Shown: one piece after another, positions 26,190 to 34,894 of the stretch
How positions within the stretch are numbered: position 1 is the first letter of the stretch
Layout of the letters: each line of letters starts with the position of its first letter
Source: CF-161 sp035638495
Lineage (GTDB): Bacteria; Chloroflexota; Dormibacteria; Dormibacterales; Dormibacteraceae
DNA length: 64,000 nucleotides
Assembly (NCBI GenBank): GCA_035638495.1
Contig: DASQZW010000251.1
Coordinates: 44,563-108,562 of the forward strand
Direction of reading: 5' to 3'
Notes under the pieces: generated by a model
Told to the model about the DNA's origin: nothing
Databases searched by the model: none
What the model saw: only the letters and a program-made list of their open reading frames with translations
Made by a program: the position numbers and the translations under genes

Positions 26190-26197
<8 letters not shown>
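25172..26197 (+). CDS. Peptide ABC transporter ATPase (DppD type)
   Basis: 341 residues. Walker A GESGSGKS, Q-loop in IFQDPMTSLNP, signature FSGGMRQR, Walker B LIADEPTTALD and H-loop ILITHNLG are all intact. The C-terminal oligopeptide/dipeptide domain has FHPRCPFRVDRC, the Cys-rich motif that in relatives holds an iron-sulphur or metal site. It powers peptide import together with the next gene product. As the only ATPase pair in the window, it may serve both permease sets. Confidence 0.95.
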
Positions 26198-27218
<1,021 letters not shown>

Positions 27219-27233
27219 GGAGCGTCGTCCCTG

Positions 27234-28607
27234 ATGAGCCTCGAACGTGCCCTGGACCTTGCGCGCGCCGGTCGCGGCGTCGCCGAAGCCGACTTCTTCG
27301 AGGAGCTGCGCATCCCGAGCGTCAGCACGCTCCCCTCACATCGTGACGACGTCCGCCGCAACTGCGAGTGGCTGGCGGACCGCTTCCGGTCGCTGGGCCT
27401 GGACGCGAGCATCACGGACGTGGTGGACGGCGGGCACCCGGTGCTGCGCGCGGACTGGCGCGGGGCTGGCGAGGCGCCCACGCTGACGCTCTACGGCCAC
27501 TACGACGTCCAGCCGCCGGACCCCGTCGAGGAGTGGGTGTCGCCTCCGTTCGAGCCGACGGTGCGCGATGGGCTCGTGTACGCCCGTGGCTCGGCCGACA
27601 ACAAGGGCAACCACATGGCGGCGCTGAAGGCGGCCGAGCACGCGCTGGCCGCCGGCGGTCCGCCGGTCAACTTGCGGTTCCTGCTGGAGGGTGAGGAGGA
27701 GATCACCGGCCCGTCGCTGCCGACGTACGTCCGGCAGCACGCCGCCGACCTGGCGACCGACTACGTGCTGGTGTGGGACGGTGGCTTCTCGCCCGACGGC
27801 CGTCCCGAGCTGGTGACGGGTCTCCGCGGGATCCTCTACGTCGAACTGGAGGCCGCGGGTCCGGCCATCGACCTGCACTCCGGCGGCTTCGGGGGCAACG
27901 CGCCCAACCCGCTCAACACGCTGGCGCGCATCCTCGGGGAGCTGAAGGACCGCGACGGGAGGATCACGATCCCGGGGTTCTACGACGGCGTCCGGCCGCC
28001 GGAGACCGGGGAGATGGCGGACTGGGACCGGAGCGCGGAGTTCGGCGAGACGCTTCGCGGCCTGATGCGGGCCAGCGTGCTGGAGGGCGAGTCCGAGTAC
28101 AGCGCCGCCGAGCGGGCGTGGTCGCGGCCGACGCTCGACGTCAACGGCTTCGTCGGCGGGTTCACGGGCGAGGGCAAGAAGACCGTCATCCCGGCGAGGG
28201 GCAGCGCCAAGGTCTCCATGCGGCTGGTGCCCGGACAGGACCCGATGCGGATCCTCGACGCGCTTCGCGAGTACGTGGACGAGCTGACGACGCCCGGCGT
28301 CCGGGTCGAGGTGAAGCTGCTGGGCGCGGCCCCGCCGGTGCTGACGGGGGCGTCACACCCGGGCGCGGTGGCGCTCGCCTCGGCGTTCGAGGCGTCCTTC
28401 GGCTTGCCCGCCGCCCGGCTGCGAACGGGTGGGTCGATCCCGGTGGCCATCGACTTCCAGGAGGCGCTGGGCGCGCCGATGATGATCAGCGGCCTGTCGC
28501 AGCCGGGGTCGGGGGCGCACTCGCCGAACGAGAAGTTCAGCCTGGACCACTTCCACCGCGGCACCGAGGCGCTCATCCGCCTCATGTGGTCCCTGGGGCC
28601 GACCTAG
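27234..28607 (+). CDS. M20-family dipeptidase/metallopeptidase 1
   Basis: 457 residues, ATG 15 bases after the ATPase gene. Metal ligands are in GHYDVQPPDP (His and Asp), SADNKGN (Asp), EGEEEITGPS (Glu-Glu), and the C-terminal AHSPNEKF (His). The lid domain lies between, with DLHSGGFGG. This is the M20 dipeptidase/CNDP-like group, zinc enzymes that cleave dipeptides in the cytosol. Its place directly after the peptide-import ATPases supports a role in breaking imported peptides. A second, similar gene lies at 29627. Confidence 0.9.
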   Translation: MSLERALDLARAGRGVAEADFFEELRIPSVSTLPSHRDDVRRNCEWLADRFRSLGLDASITDVVDGGHPVLRADWRGAGEAPTLTLYGHYDVQPPDPVEEWVSPPFEPTVRDGLVYARGSADNKGNHMAALKAAEHALAAGGPPVNLRFLLEGEEEITGPSLPTYVRQHAADLATDYVLVWDGGFSPDGRPELVTGLRGILYVELEAAGPAIDLHSGGFGGNAPNPLNTLARILGELKDRDGRITIPGFYDGVRPPETGEMADWDRSAEFGETLRGLMRASVLEGESEYSAAERAWSRPTLDVNGFVGGFTGEGKKTVIPARGSAKVSMRLVPGQDPMRILDALREYVDELTTPGVRVEVKLLGAAPPVLTGASHPGAVALASAFEASFGLPAARLRTGGSIPVAIDFQEALGAPMMISGLSQPGSGAHSPNEKFSLDHFHRGTEALIRLMWSLGPT

Positions 28608-28637
28608 GTCGATCTCTCGCACCTGGTGGCGCGCTGG

Positions 28638-29052
28638 TCACCCCGCCAGAAGCCGGCGGTCGACCCCGACTGCCGCGTACGTCGCGGCCGCCCGGCGATC
28701 GCGTGAGACCAGCGTCAGGCCGGCTCGACTGGCGACCGTTGCGATGAAGGCGTCGAACACCGCGCCACCGACGATGCCGAGCTCGGGCGCCTGCTCGACC
28801 AGCGCCCAGTATTCGTCGGGCGGCAGGCTCACCAGCGCGCCCGGAAGAGACTCAGGGAGCGTTTCCGCGACCGTGCGGGGGCGGCGAGCGCCGATACGGT
28901 CGAACTCGCGTCAGCACATGGTAGGCCTCGAGCGCGACATGCGCAATCAGCCGCAGCTCGCCGGCCTCCTCGATGACTGCGGCCGCCTGCTCGTGCGGTT
29001 CGTGACTCGTGTCGAGCGCCGGGATGACGACGCTGCCGTCGGGCGTCAGCAT
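28638..29052 (-). pseudogene. VapC-type PIN-domain toxin, frameshifted
   Basis: From the ATG at 29052 the frame reads SVVIPALDTSHEPHEQAAAV and ...IAHVALEAYHVLTRVRP, then leaves the family frame near 28890. The rest of the PIN domain is in another frame, VSLPPDEYWALVEQAPELG then GGAVFDAFIATVASRAGLTL, with LVSRDRRAAATY near the end, stopping at 28638. A single-base frame change separates the two halves. The conserved first acidic residue would be the Asp of PALDTS, and GGAVFDA carries the later acidic residue. A ribonuclease toxin that has decayed, or one assembly error. Confidence 0.65.
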
Positions 29053-29163
29053 CAGTCGCTCCGGCGAGCGTCCGGGTCACGTGAACGATCGATGGCATCG
29101 CGGACCTCGGTGTCGGTCAGCTGTGGGACGGATCCGTCCGACCTTGTCGATCCGCGCCTTCAT
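29052..29163 (-). pseudogene. Remnant of an AbrB-type antitoxin gene
   Basis: From the ATG at 29163 the frame begins MKARIDKVGRI, the classic start of a SpoVT/AbrB swapped-hairpin antitoxin, but then runs into unrelated sequence. A second frame reads GSVPQLTDTEVRDAIDRS and ends in TGA at 29052-29054, overlapping the toxin ATG as TGATG. The middle of the DNA-binding domain appears deleted. Together with the broken toxin gene this is a dead VapBC pair. Confidence 0.5.
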
Positions 29164-29230
29164 GACGCGCTCACGTACCACTGCCACATGCCATGGATGA
29201 GTGGCAGTCCAATGTGCCATTCCTGAGCGA

Positions 29231-29614
29231 TCAGCCGAGCACGGCCTCGGCCTCGATCTCGACCTTCCAGCGCGGGTCGAGCAGGCCCGCCACCACCACC
29301 ATGGTGCTCGCCGGACGCACCGCGCCGAAGACGCGGCCGTGTTCGGCTCCGACCGCGCCGGCGTCCGCGCGATCGGTCAGGTACATCCGCGTCCTGACCA
29401 CGTGCTCTGGCCGGGCGCCGGCCTCCGCCAGCGCGGCCACGATGATCTCCAGGCAGCGGGCGGCCTGCACCCCCACGTCGGGGTCGCACGAACCGTCCGG
29501 CCAGACCGGGGCGGTGCCCGCTACCACCACACGGTCGCCTGCGCGCACCGCGCGGCTGAAGCCGATCCGCGGCTCGAACGGCGAGCCCGACGCCACCAAT
29601 TTGCGTTCGACCAT
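29231..29614 (-). CDS. RidA-family (YjgF/UK114) protein
   Basis: 127 residues. The family reads here as ...PFEPRIGFSRAVRAGDRVVVAGT, LEIIVAALAEAGARPEHVVRTRMYLTD, and ...PASTMVVVAGLLDPRWKVEIEAEAVLG. The Arg in VVRTRMYLTD matches the catalytic Arg that binds imine carboxylates in RidA. Active members hydrolyse reactive enamines/imines released by PLP enzymes. The gene is divergent from the second M20 dipeptidase, with 12 bases between the two starts. Confidence 0.85.
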   Translation of the reverse strand: MVERKLVASGSPFEPRIGFSRAVRAGDRVVVAGTAPVWPDGSCDPDVGVQAARCLEIIVAALAEAGARPEHVVRTRMYLTDRADAGAVGAEHGRVFGAVRPASTMVVVAGLLDPRWKVEIEAEAVLG

Positions 29615-29626
29615 GGTGAGTACCCT

Positions 29627-31009
29627 ATGCGGATGCTCGACCAGGTGCTCGAACGCGCTCGAGGGCGGCGCGCCGAGGCGGAGGCCGCCCTATTCGAACT
29701 GATCTCGATCCCCAGCGTGTCCGCGCTTCCCGATCATCGCGACGACTGCCGGAGGGCGGCCGAGTGGGTGGCCTCCCGGCTGCGCGCGGCCGGGATGGAG
29801 GCGCGACTGGTCGACGTCCGCGAGGGCGGGCACCCGGTCGTCGTGGCGGAATGGCTCGGCCGGCCCGGGGCGCCCACCCTGACCATCTACGGCCACTACG
29901 ACGTCCAGCCGCCGGACCCGCTCGACGAGTGGCGCACGCCGCCCTTCGAGCCCACCGTCAGGGAGGGCTTCGTCTACGGCCGGGGCGCCGACGACAACAA
30001 GGCGCAGCACCTGGCCGGGATCCTGGCGATCGACCACTGGTTCGCGAGCGGCGGCCCGCCCGTGAACCTCCGCTTCCTGGTCGAGGGCGAGGAGGAGATC
30101 GGCGGCCGCAGCCTGCCCGACTACGTGCGGGCCAACGCGACCGACCTCGCTGCCGACTACCTGATCGTGGCGGACGGCAGCTTCGTCGCGCCCGGGCAGC
30201 CGGTCCTGGTCACGGGCCTGCGGGGGCTGCTCTACACCGAGATCGAGGTGGTCGGGCCGGCCGTCGACCTCCACTCGGGCATCTTCGGCGGCGTGGCGCC
30301 CAACCCGTTCAACTCGCTGGCCCACGTGCTGGCCGGCCTCAAGGACCGCGACGGGAAGGTCCGGATCCCGGGCTTCTACGACGACGTCGAGCGGCCCACC
30401 GCGGAAGAGCTGCGCGACTGGGAGAGCCTGCCCATTACGGCCGACGAGCAGCGGCAGGCGATGGGCGTGACGGAGCTGGCGGGCGAGCCGGGCTACTCGC
30501 TGCTGGAGCGGAAGTGGACAAGGCCGACCCTCGACGTCCACGGCGTGATCGGCGGGTTCACCAGCGCCGGCGCCAAGACGGTGATCCCGGCGCGCGCGAC
30601 CGCGAAGGTGTCGATGCGCCTGGTGCCCAGGCAGGATCCGGCGAGGGTGCTGGCCGGCCTGCGCGAGGCGGTCGCCGCGCTCGCCACACCGGGCACCCGC
30701 GCGGCCGTGCGCGAGATCAGCTCGTCCGCCGCCGTCCTCATGGACACCGACCACCCCGGCGTCCGCGCCCTGCGGCGGGCGTTCGCCGCGTCGTTCGGCG
30801 CCGAGCCTGTGCTCATGCGGGAGGGCGGCTCCGTGCCCGTCACGGTCGAGTTCCAGTCCGCGCTCGACGCGAAGCTGCTCGTCACGGGCTTCGGGCTCCC
30901 CGACGACGGCCTGCACTCGCCCAACGAGCGCATGAGCCTGGACCAGTACCATCGATCCGTCGAGACGATGATCCACCTGCTGCATGAGCTCGCTGTCGCA
31001 GAGCGCTGA
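29627..31009 (+). CDS. M20-family dipeptidase/metallopeptidase 2
   Basis: 460 residues from the ATG at 29627 (a second ATG two codons later is equally good). It is a paralogue of the 27234 gene: GHYDVQPPDPLDEW, GADDNKAQHL, EGEEEIGGRS, DLHSGIFGG and LHSPNERM give the metal ligands and lid domain. Overlap with the next gene is 26 bases. The presence of two dipeptidases on both sides of a dead toxin locus, after two import systems, suggests a peptide-scavenging region. Confidence 0.9.
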   Translation: MRMLDQVLERARGRRAEAEAALFELISIPSVSALPDHRDDCRRAAEWVASRLRAAGMEARLVDVREGGHPVVVAEWLGRPGAPTLTIYGHYDVQPPDPLDEWRTPPFEPTVREGFVYGRGADDNKAQHLAGILAIDHWFASGGPPVNLRFLVEGEEEIGGRSLPDYVRANATDLAADYLIVADGSFVAPGQPVLVTGLRGLLYTEIEVVGPAVDLHSGIFGGVAPNPFNSLAHVLAGLKDRDGKVRIPGFYDDVERPTAEELRDWESLPITADEQRQAMGVTELAGEPGYSLLERKWTRPTLDVHGVIGGFTSAGAKTVIPARATAKVSMRLVPRQDPARVLAGLREAVAALATPGTRAAVREISSSAAVLMDTDHPGVRALRRAFAASFGAEPVLMREGGSVPVTVEFQSALDAKLLVTGFGLPDDGLHSPNERMSLDQYHRSVETMIHLLHELAVAER

Positions 31010-31523
31010 GCTCGAGCAGCTCGGCCGGGACATCGTCGCGGCCTCGTGGCTCGAGGGCGACTTCGTCCTGAGTTCGGGCCGCCGCTCGCGCTACTACGTG
31101 GACAAGTACCTGTTCGAGACCCAGCCCGGCATCCTGCGCCGGGTCGGGCGTCATCTCGGCCACCTGGTGCCGGCGGGGACCGGCCGGCTGGCGGCGCCCG
31201 AGCTGGGCGCGGTGCTCCTGGGCGCTGCGGTCTCGATGGAGCTGGACCTGCCGCTCGTCCTCGTCCGGAAGGAGGCCAAGCAGTACGGCACCGGGCGGGC
31301 GATCGAGGGCGTGCTCGAGGCGGGAGACCGGGTGACGGTCATCGAGGACGTGATCACGACCGGCGGCGAGGCGATTCGTGCGATCGAGAAGGTCCGAGCG
31401 GCCGGCGCGACCGTGGTCGGATTGGTCGCCGTGCTGGATCGAGAGGAGGGCGGAGCGGAGCAGCTGCACCGGGCCGGCGTGCCGTTCACGCCGCTGTTCA
31501 GGAAGTCCGATCTCCAGGTTTGA
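30984..31523 (+). CDS. pyrE: Orotate phosphoribosyltransferase
   Basis: 179 residues. Substrate-site sequence FVLSSGRRSRYYVDKY, KEAKQYGTGRAIEG (flexible loop), and the PRPP-binding motif VIEDVITTGGEAI identify OPRT, which joins orotate and PRPP to give OMP in pyrimidine synthesis. It overlaps the dipeptidase gene by 26 bases and the next amidohydrolase gene follows at once, so pyrE and a dihydroorotase-type gene are cotranscribed, as expected for a pyrimidine pair. Confidence 0.9.
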   Translation: MSSLSQSAELEQLGRDIVAASWLEGDFVLSSGRRSRYYVDKYLFETQPGILRRVGRHLGHLVPAGTGRLAAPELGAVLLGAAVSMELDLPLVLVRKEAKQYGTGRAIEGVLEAGDRVTVIEDVITTGGEAIRAIEKVRAAGATVVGLVAVLDREEGGAEQLHRAGVPFTPLFRKSDLQV

Positions 31524-32889
31524 TCTCGTCCTGCGGGGCGGGACCGTCTGCATGCCGGACGGCCTCCGCGAGGCGGACGTCGGCGTCTCGGCCGGCCTCG
31601 TCGAAGCCGTAGGGCCGGGTGCCGGGCCGGCGGCGGACGAGGTCGACGCGCGCGGGCTGCTCGTGCTGCCGGGCGGCGTCGACGCCCACGTCCACAGCCG
31701 GGACCCCGGCTTCCCCGAGAAGGAGGACTTCGCGTCCCTGACGGCGGCGGCCGCCGCGGGCGGCATCACGACCGTCGTGGACATGCCGAACACGGTCCCC
31801 GCCGTCGAGAGCGCCGCCGTGTTCGAGCACAAGGCGGAGCTGGCGTCATCGCGGGCGATCGTGGACTTCGCTCTCTGGGGCCTGATGGGCGCCGCCGCCC
31901 GCAGCGAGGACGTGGACGGGCTCATCGACGCCGGCGCGGTCGGCCTCAAGGCCTTCCTGGGCTACGCGATGCGCCGGTCCAACCGGCAGATCGTGTACCT
32001 GCCCGGCGCGGATGACCCGGACCTGGAGCCGCCGCCCGACTACGGGACGGTGGCCAGGCTGGCGCCCGACCTGGCCCGCCGCGGCGCGCCGCTTTCCGCG
32101 CACTGCGAGGACCCCGGCGTCCTGCGCGCGTTCCACCGCCCGCTGGAGCGGTATCGGGACCTGCTCGCCTCGCGGCCGGCGCTGGCCGAGGCGGTCGCCA
32201 TCGCCGCGCTGGGCGTGATCTCGCAGCGGACCGGCCTCGAGGTGCACGTCGTCCACCTGTCCAGCGCGCTCGGCCTGGCGGCCGCGCGCGACGCCGGCCG
32301 GGCCGGCGCCCGGATCGTGCTCGAGACCTGCCCCCAGTACCTCTGGCTCACGGACGAGGTCGCGGAGCGACTCGGCCCCGTCGCGAAGATGTACCCGGCC
32401 ATCCGGACGGCGGCCGACCGGGCGGCGCTGCGCGAGGCGCTGCGGGCCGGCGCCATCCAGCGGGTGGCGACCGACCACGCCCCGCACGCGGACGCCGAGA
32501 AGCTGGGCCAATCGCTGGAGGAGTCGCCGCCCGGCAGCCCCGGCGTGGAGACGCTGTACGTGAGCTGCCTGGAGCTCGCCCGCCGCCAGGGCGACGTGGC
32601 CGCCGCCGCCCGGTGGGTCGCCGAAGCGCCGGCGAGGACGCTGCGGCTGCACCCGCGCAAGGGGGCCATCCAGGCGGGCGCGGACGCGGACCTGGTGCTC
32701 GTCGACCCCAACGCGGAGACCATCGTCAGCGCGGCCGCGATGCACTCGCGCCAGCGCCACGGCGCGCTGGAGGGGCAGCGGTTCGGCTTCGCGGTCCGCG
32801 CGGTCTACTCGCGCGGGGAGCTGGTCGCCCGCGACGGCGAGCCCGTCGCGCGTCCGGGGCGCGGGCGCCTGGTGCGGCCGGCGCGGTAG
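31510..32889 (+). CDS. Dihydroorotase/allantoinase-type cyclic amidohydrolase (start unresolved)
   Basis: About 459 residues. Metal-site motifs: GGVDAHVHSRDPGF, VGLKAFLGYAM with the carboxylated-Lys candidate, LSAHCEDPG, HVVHLSS, ATDHAPH. The AllB/PyrC class I group hydrolyses dihydroorotate, hydantoins or allantoin; next to pyrE, dihydroorotase is the best guess. The family normally starts M-x-FDLVLRGGTV. Here the sequence is ISRFDLVLRGGTV, with ATC at 31510 where the start should be and AGGAAG four bases before it. The first ordinary start in frame is ATG 31552, which would remove the first strand. An in-frame GTG at 31378 would overlap pyrE by 146 bases. Confidence 0.85.
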   Translation: MSRFDLVLRGGTVCMPDGLREADVGVSAGLVEAVGPGAGPAADEVDARGLLVLPGGVDAHVHSRDPGFPEKEDFASLTAAAAAGGITTVVDMPNTVPAVESAAVFEHKAELASSRAIVDFALWGLMGAAARSEDVDGLIDAGAVGLKAFLGYAMRRSNRQIVYLPGADDPDLEPPPDYGTVARLAPDLARRGAPLSAHCEDPGVLRAFHRPLERYRDLLASRPALAEAVAIAALGVISQRTGLEVHVVHLSSALGLAAARDAGRAGARIVLETCPQYLWLTDEVAERLGPVAKMYPAIRTAADRAALREALRAGAIQRVATDHAPHADAEKLGQSLEESPPGSPGVETLYVSCLELARRQGDVAAAARWVAEAPARTLRLHPRKGAIQAGADADLVLVDPNAETIVSAAAMHSRQRHGALEGQRFGFAVRAVYSRGELVARDGEPVARPGRGRLVRPAR

Positions 32890-33232
32890 GCGGTGGCGGG
32901 GGCCTCTTCCCCGGCTTGAGACGCATGGCTCTGCTGCTGCGTCTGGGTGTGCGAGGCCGGCGAAGGGGGCCAGCGGGCTCGCACCGGCTCGCTTTTAGGT
33001 GGTAACTGTACCTCTATAGAACGGAAAGTGGACCAAATGTAGGCCAATCGCCCTATCAAAGTCCTTCGAAAGCGCGATTTGCATACATTTGGTTCAGTTG
33101 AGGGCCAGGTGAAACCCAGAAGGGGGACGGTGTTGGCCCACCGGTCCCCTTCGCCCGCTCGTCCGCGCGGACACGTCCCTTTCACGATCGGTCGTCCCCC
33201 CCCGCCGCCGGAGTCCCGGGCGCCCGCCGAGG
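32890..33232. other. Intergenic region with AT-rich patch and 10-bp inverted repeat
   Basis: 343 bases between convergent genes with no credible coding sequence. The part 33000-33100 is clearly AT-richer than its surroundings. It holds ACCAAATGTA (33032-33041) and its exact inverse TACATTTGGT (33084-33093), 42 bases apart. TACATTTGGTT recurs at 44032-44042. The right part (33190-33230) is C-rich. No terminator with a T run was seen. Confidence 0.5.
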
Positions 33233-33814
33233 TCAGCGCCCGACCGGCTGGAACACCGGGTTCGAGCGAAGTTCGTTGGAGAGGTTGGTCACCGGCCCGT
33301 GGCCCGGGTAGATCGCCGTGCTGACCGGTAGGCGGGCGATCTTCGTGTGGATCGACACGAGCTGGAGGCGCACGTCCGTGTGCGGCCGCTCCTTGCCGAT
33401 GCCCCCGGCCAGCAGCGTGTCACCCGTGAACAGGTGGTTCCCGACCAGGAAGCTCAGGCTGCCGGGCGAGTGGCCGGGCGTGTGGATCACGCGCAGCGTG
33501 AACTGGCCGAACCCGAGCTCCTCCTCGTCGACCAGGTACCGATCGGCCGAGCGGAGGAACGCCTTGGCGTCCGCCATGTGCATCGCGCTCGTTGCGCCGG
33601 TCGCGTCCTTCACGGCGTCCTTGCCCGCCAGGTGGCCGGGATGGCCGTGCGTCGCCAGCACCCAGCGCACGCGCAGCCCGGTGAGCTGGTCGAGCAGCTT
33701 CTCGGCCGGCAGCACCGGGTCGATGACCACCGCCTCGTGCGTGGCCGCGCACGAGACCACGTAGGCGTTGACGTCGTTGTCGCCCTTGACCTTGACGATC
33801 CCCAGCTTCGCCAC
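33233..33814 (-). CDS. MBL-fold metallo-hydrolase (glyoxalase II-like) with altered metal motif
   Basis: 193 residues from a GTG. The fold is clear: NAYVVSCAATHEAVVIDPVLP, LATHGHPGHLAG, VIHTPGHSPGSLSFL, LFTGDTLLAGGIG, IYPGHGPVT. The usual metal motif is HxHxDH; here it is HGHPGH, so the Asp that binds the second metal is replaced by Gly. The later His and Asp ligands (PGHSPGS, TGDTL, PGHG) are kept. The enzyme may work with one metal or have changed chemistry. Hydroxyacylglutathione-type or persulfide dioxygenase-type relatives exist; I cannot choose between them. Confidence 0.85.
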   Translation of the reverse strand: MAKLGIVKVKGDNDVNAYVVSCAATHEAVVIDPVLPAEKLLDQLTGLRVRWVLATHGHPGHLAGKDAVKDATGATSAMHMADAKAFLRSADRYLVDEEELGFGQFTLRVIHTPGHSPGSLSFLVGNHLFTGDTLLAGGIGKERPHTDVRLQLVSIHTKIARLPVSTAIYPGHGPVTNLSNELRSNPVFQPVGR

Positions 33815-33831
33815 GGGAGCATTATTGAACG

Positions 33832-33933
33832 ATGCAGGTGGCCGCCGTCGCGTTCGCGATCGTCCTCACGCTGGTCTGCGTGTGGTGGACGTTCGGCTAC
33901 GTGTGGCGGCGCTCGCGTGCCCGGCGCCGCTGA
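33832..33933 (+). CDS. Possible 33-residue membrane peptide
   Basis: ATG at 33832 to TGA at 33931-33933 encodes MQVAAVAFAIVLTLVCVWW, a single hydrophobic span, then FGYVWRRSRARRR, a basic tail. The layout resembles the 44-residue protein at 11617. No ribosome-binding site is visible and the space between it and the divergent MBL start is 17 bases, so it would need a leaderless transcript. Low confidence. Confidence 0.35.
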   Translation: MQVAAVAFAIVLTLVCVWWTFGYVWRRSRARRR

Positions 33934-33943
33934 CCCCTGCCTG

Positions 33944-34597
33944 CTACCAGCCGTTCCAGTGCGTGATGCTCTCCAGCGGCAGGCGCGCGGCCGGCGCGAA
34001 GTCCTCGCCCTTGTAGTAGGCGATCGGGGTCAGCCCCGCCTGGGTGTACTCGCCGTAGGGGATGCGCAGGATCTCGGCGACCTCGCGCTCGTACACGAGG
34101 TGGAGCGTCGTGTACGCGGTGCCCAGGCCACGCGCGCGGGCGGCCAGCAGGAAGCTCCAGAAGGCGGGCACGATCGAGCCCCACAGTCCGGCATGAGCCA
34201 CGGACGGCGCTCCCTCGGGCACGCGGCCGCGGATGCAGGGGATCAGCAGCCACGGCGCCTCGTGCATGCGCTGCCGCAGGTAGTGGGCGGAGCTGACCAC
34301 GCGCGGCTGGTGCTCCCGCCGGACGTCGCCCACGGCGTACTGCGGGCGGGGCAGGGCGCTGTACGCGTCCCAGGACCGCCCGTAGTGATCGGCGATCGCA
34401 CGCTTCCGTTCCGCGTCGTCGACGAACACGAACTGCCACTCCTGGCGGTTGGACCCCGTCGGCGCCTGGACCGCCACGTGCAGGCACTCGAGCAGCAGTT
34501 CGCGCGGGACCGGACGGTCGAAGTCCAGCCGCTTGCGCACGGCGCGGGTCGTGGTGAGCACGTCGTCGGCCGTCAGCACGAGGGGATCCGCGCTCAT
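33944..34597 (-). CDS. Nitroreductase-family FMN oxidoreductase
   Basis: 217 residues. The N-terminal TTTRAVRKRLDFDRPVPRE and QAPTGSNRQEWQFVFVDD are the FMN-phosphate contacts of the nitroreductase fold; GLWGSIVPAFWSFLLAARARGLGTAYTTL and LTPIAYYKGEDF follow. The enzyme is a dimer that uses NAD(P)H to reduce nitro compounds, quinones or similar acceptors; the true substrate is unknown. The start overlaps the stop of the upstream 96-residue gene (34594) by four bases. Confidence 0.88.
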   Translation of the reverse strand: MSADPLVLTADDVLTTTRAVRKRLDFDRPVPRELLLECLHVAVQAPTGSNRQEWQFVFVDDAERKRAIADHYGRSWDAYSALPRPQYAVGDVRREHQPRVVSSAHYLRQRMHEAPWLLIPCIRGRVPEGAPSVAHAGLWGSIVPAFWSFLLAARARGLGTAYTTLHLVYEREVAEILRIPYGEYTQAGLTPIAYYKGEDFAPAARLPLESITHWNGW

Positions 34598-34884
34598 TGA
34601 CGCTCCTTCTGCAGGCGGTCGCGCAGGGCGTCGTACCGCTCGAACTTCTCCAGCGGCAGGGGCCGCTTGGCCCGCTCCGGGTACTTCGCGGCGTGGATCG
34701 CCTCCAGCAGGAGGTCGATGTCCTCCGCGGTGAGGCCGACGCGGCGCTGGTTGCCGTGCTCGACCACCTCGGTGATCGCATCGGTGACCTCGACGGTCGG
34801 CTCGTCCTCGACCACGCGGGGACGCGCCGTCGGCCGGAAGAGCTCCTCCGAGCCGGCGAGTGTGACGCGTTTGAACTTGCTCAT
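34594..34884 (-). CDS. Uncharacterised 96-residue protein
   Basis: The sequence begins MSKFKRVTLAGSEELFRPT, has an acidic segment with VVEDEPTVEVTDAI, then LTAEDIDLLLEAIHAAKYPE and a Lys/Arg-rich helix at the end. It looks mostly helical and soluble. I recognise no family. It lies between parA (10 bases upstream) and the nitroreductase gene (four-base overlap), so the three are cotranscribed. Confidence 0.6.
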   Translation of the reverse strand: MSKFKRVTLAGSEELFRPTARPRVVEDEPTVEVTDAITEVVEHGNQRRVGLTAEDIDLLLEAIHAAKYPERAKRPLPLEKFERYDALRDRLQKERQ

Positions 34885-34894
34885 GCCGGAGACC

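Noticed and set aside
28829..29098. A separate gene in the third minus-strand frame over the dead toxin
   Set aside because: The translation is Arg/Ala-rich low complexity; the PIN and AbrB remnants in the other frames explain the region.
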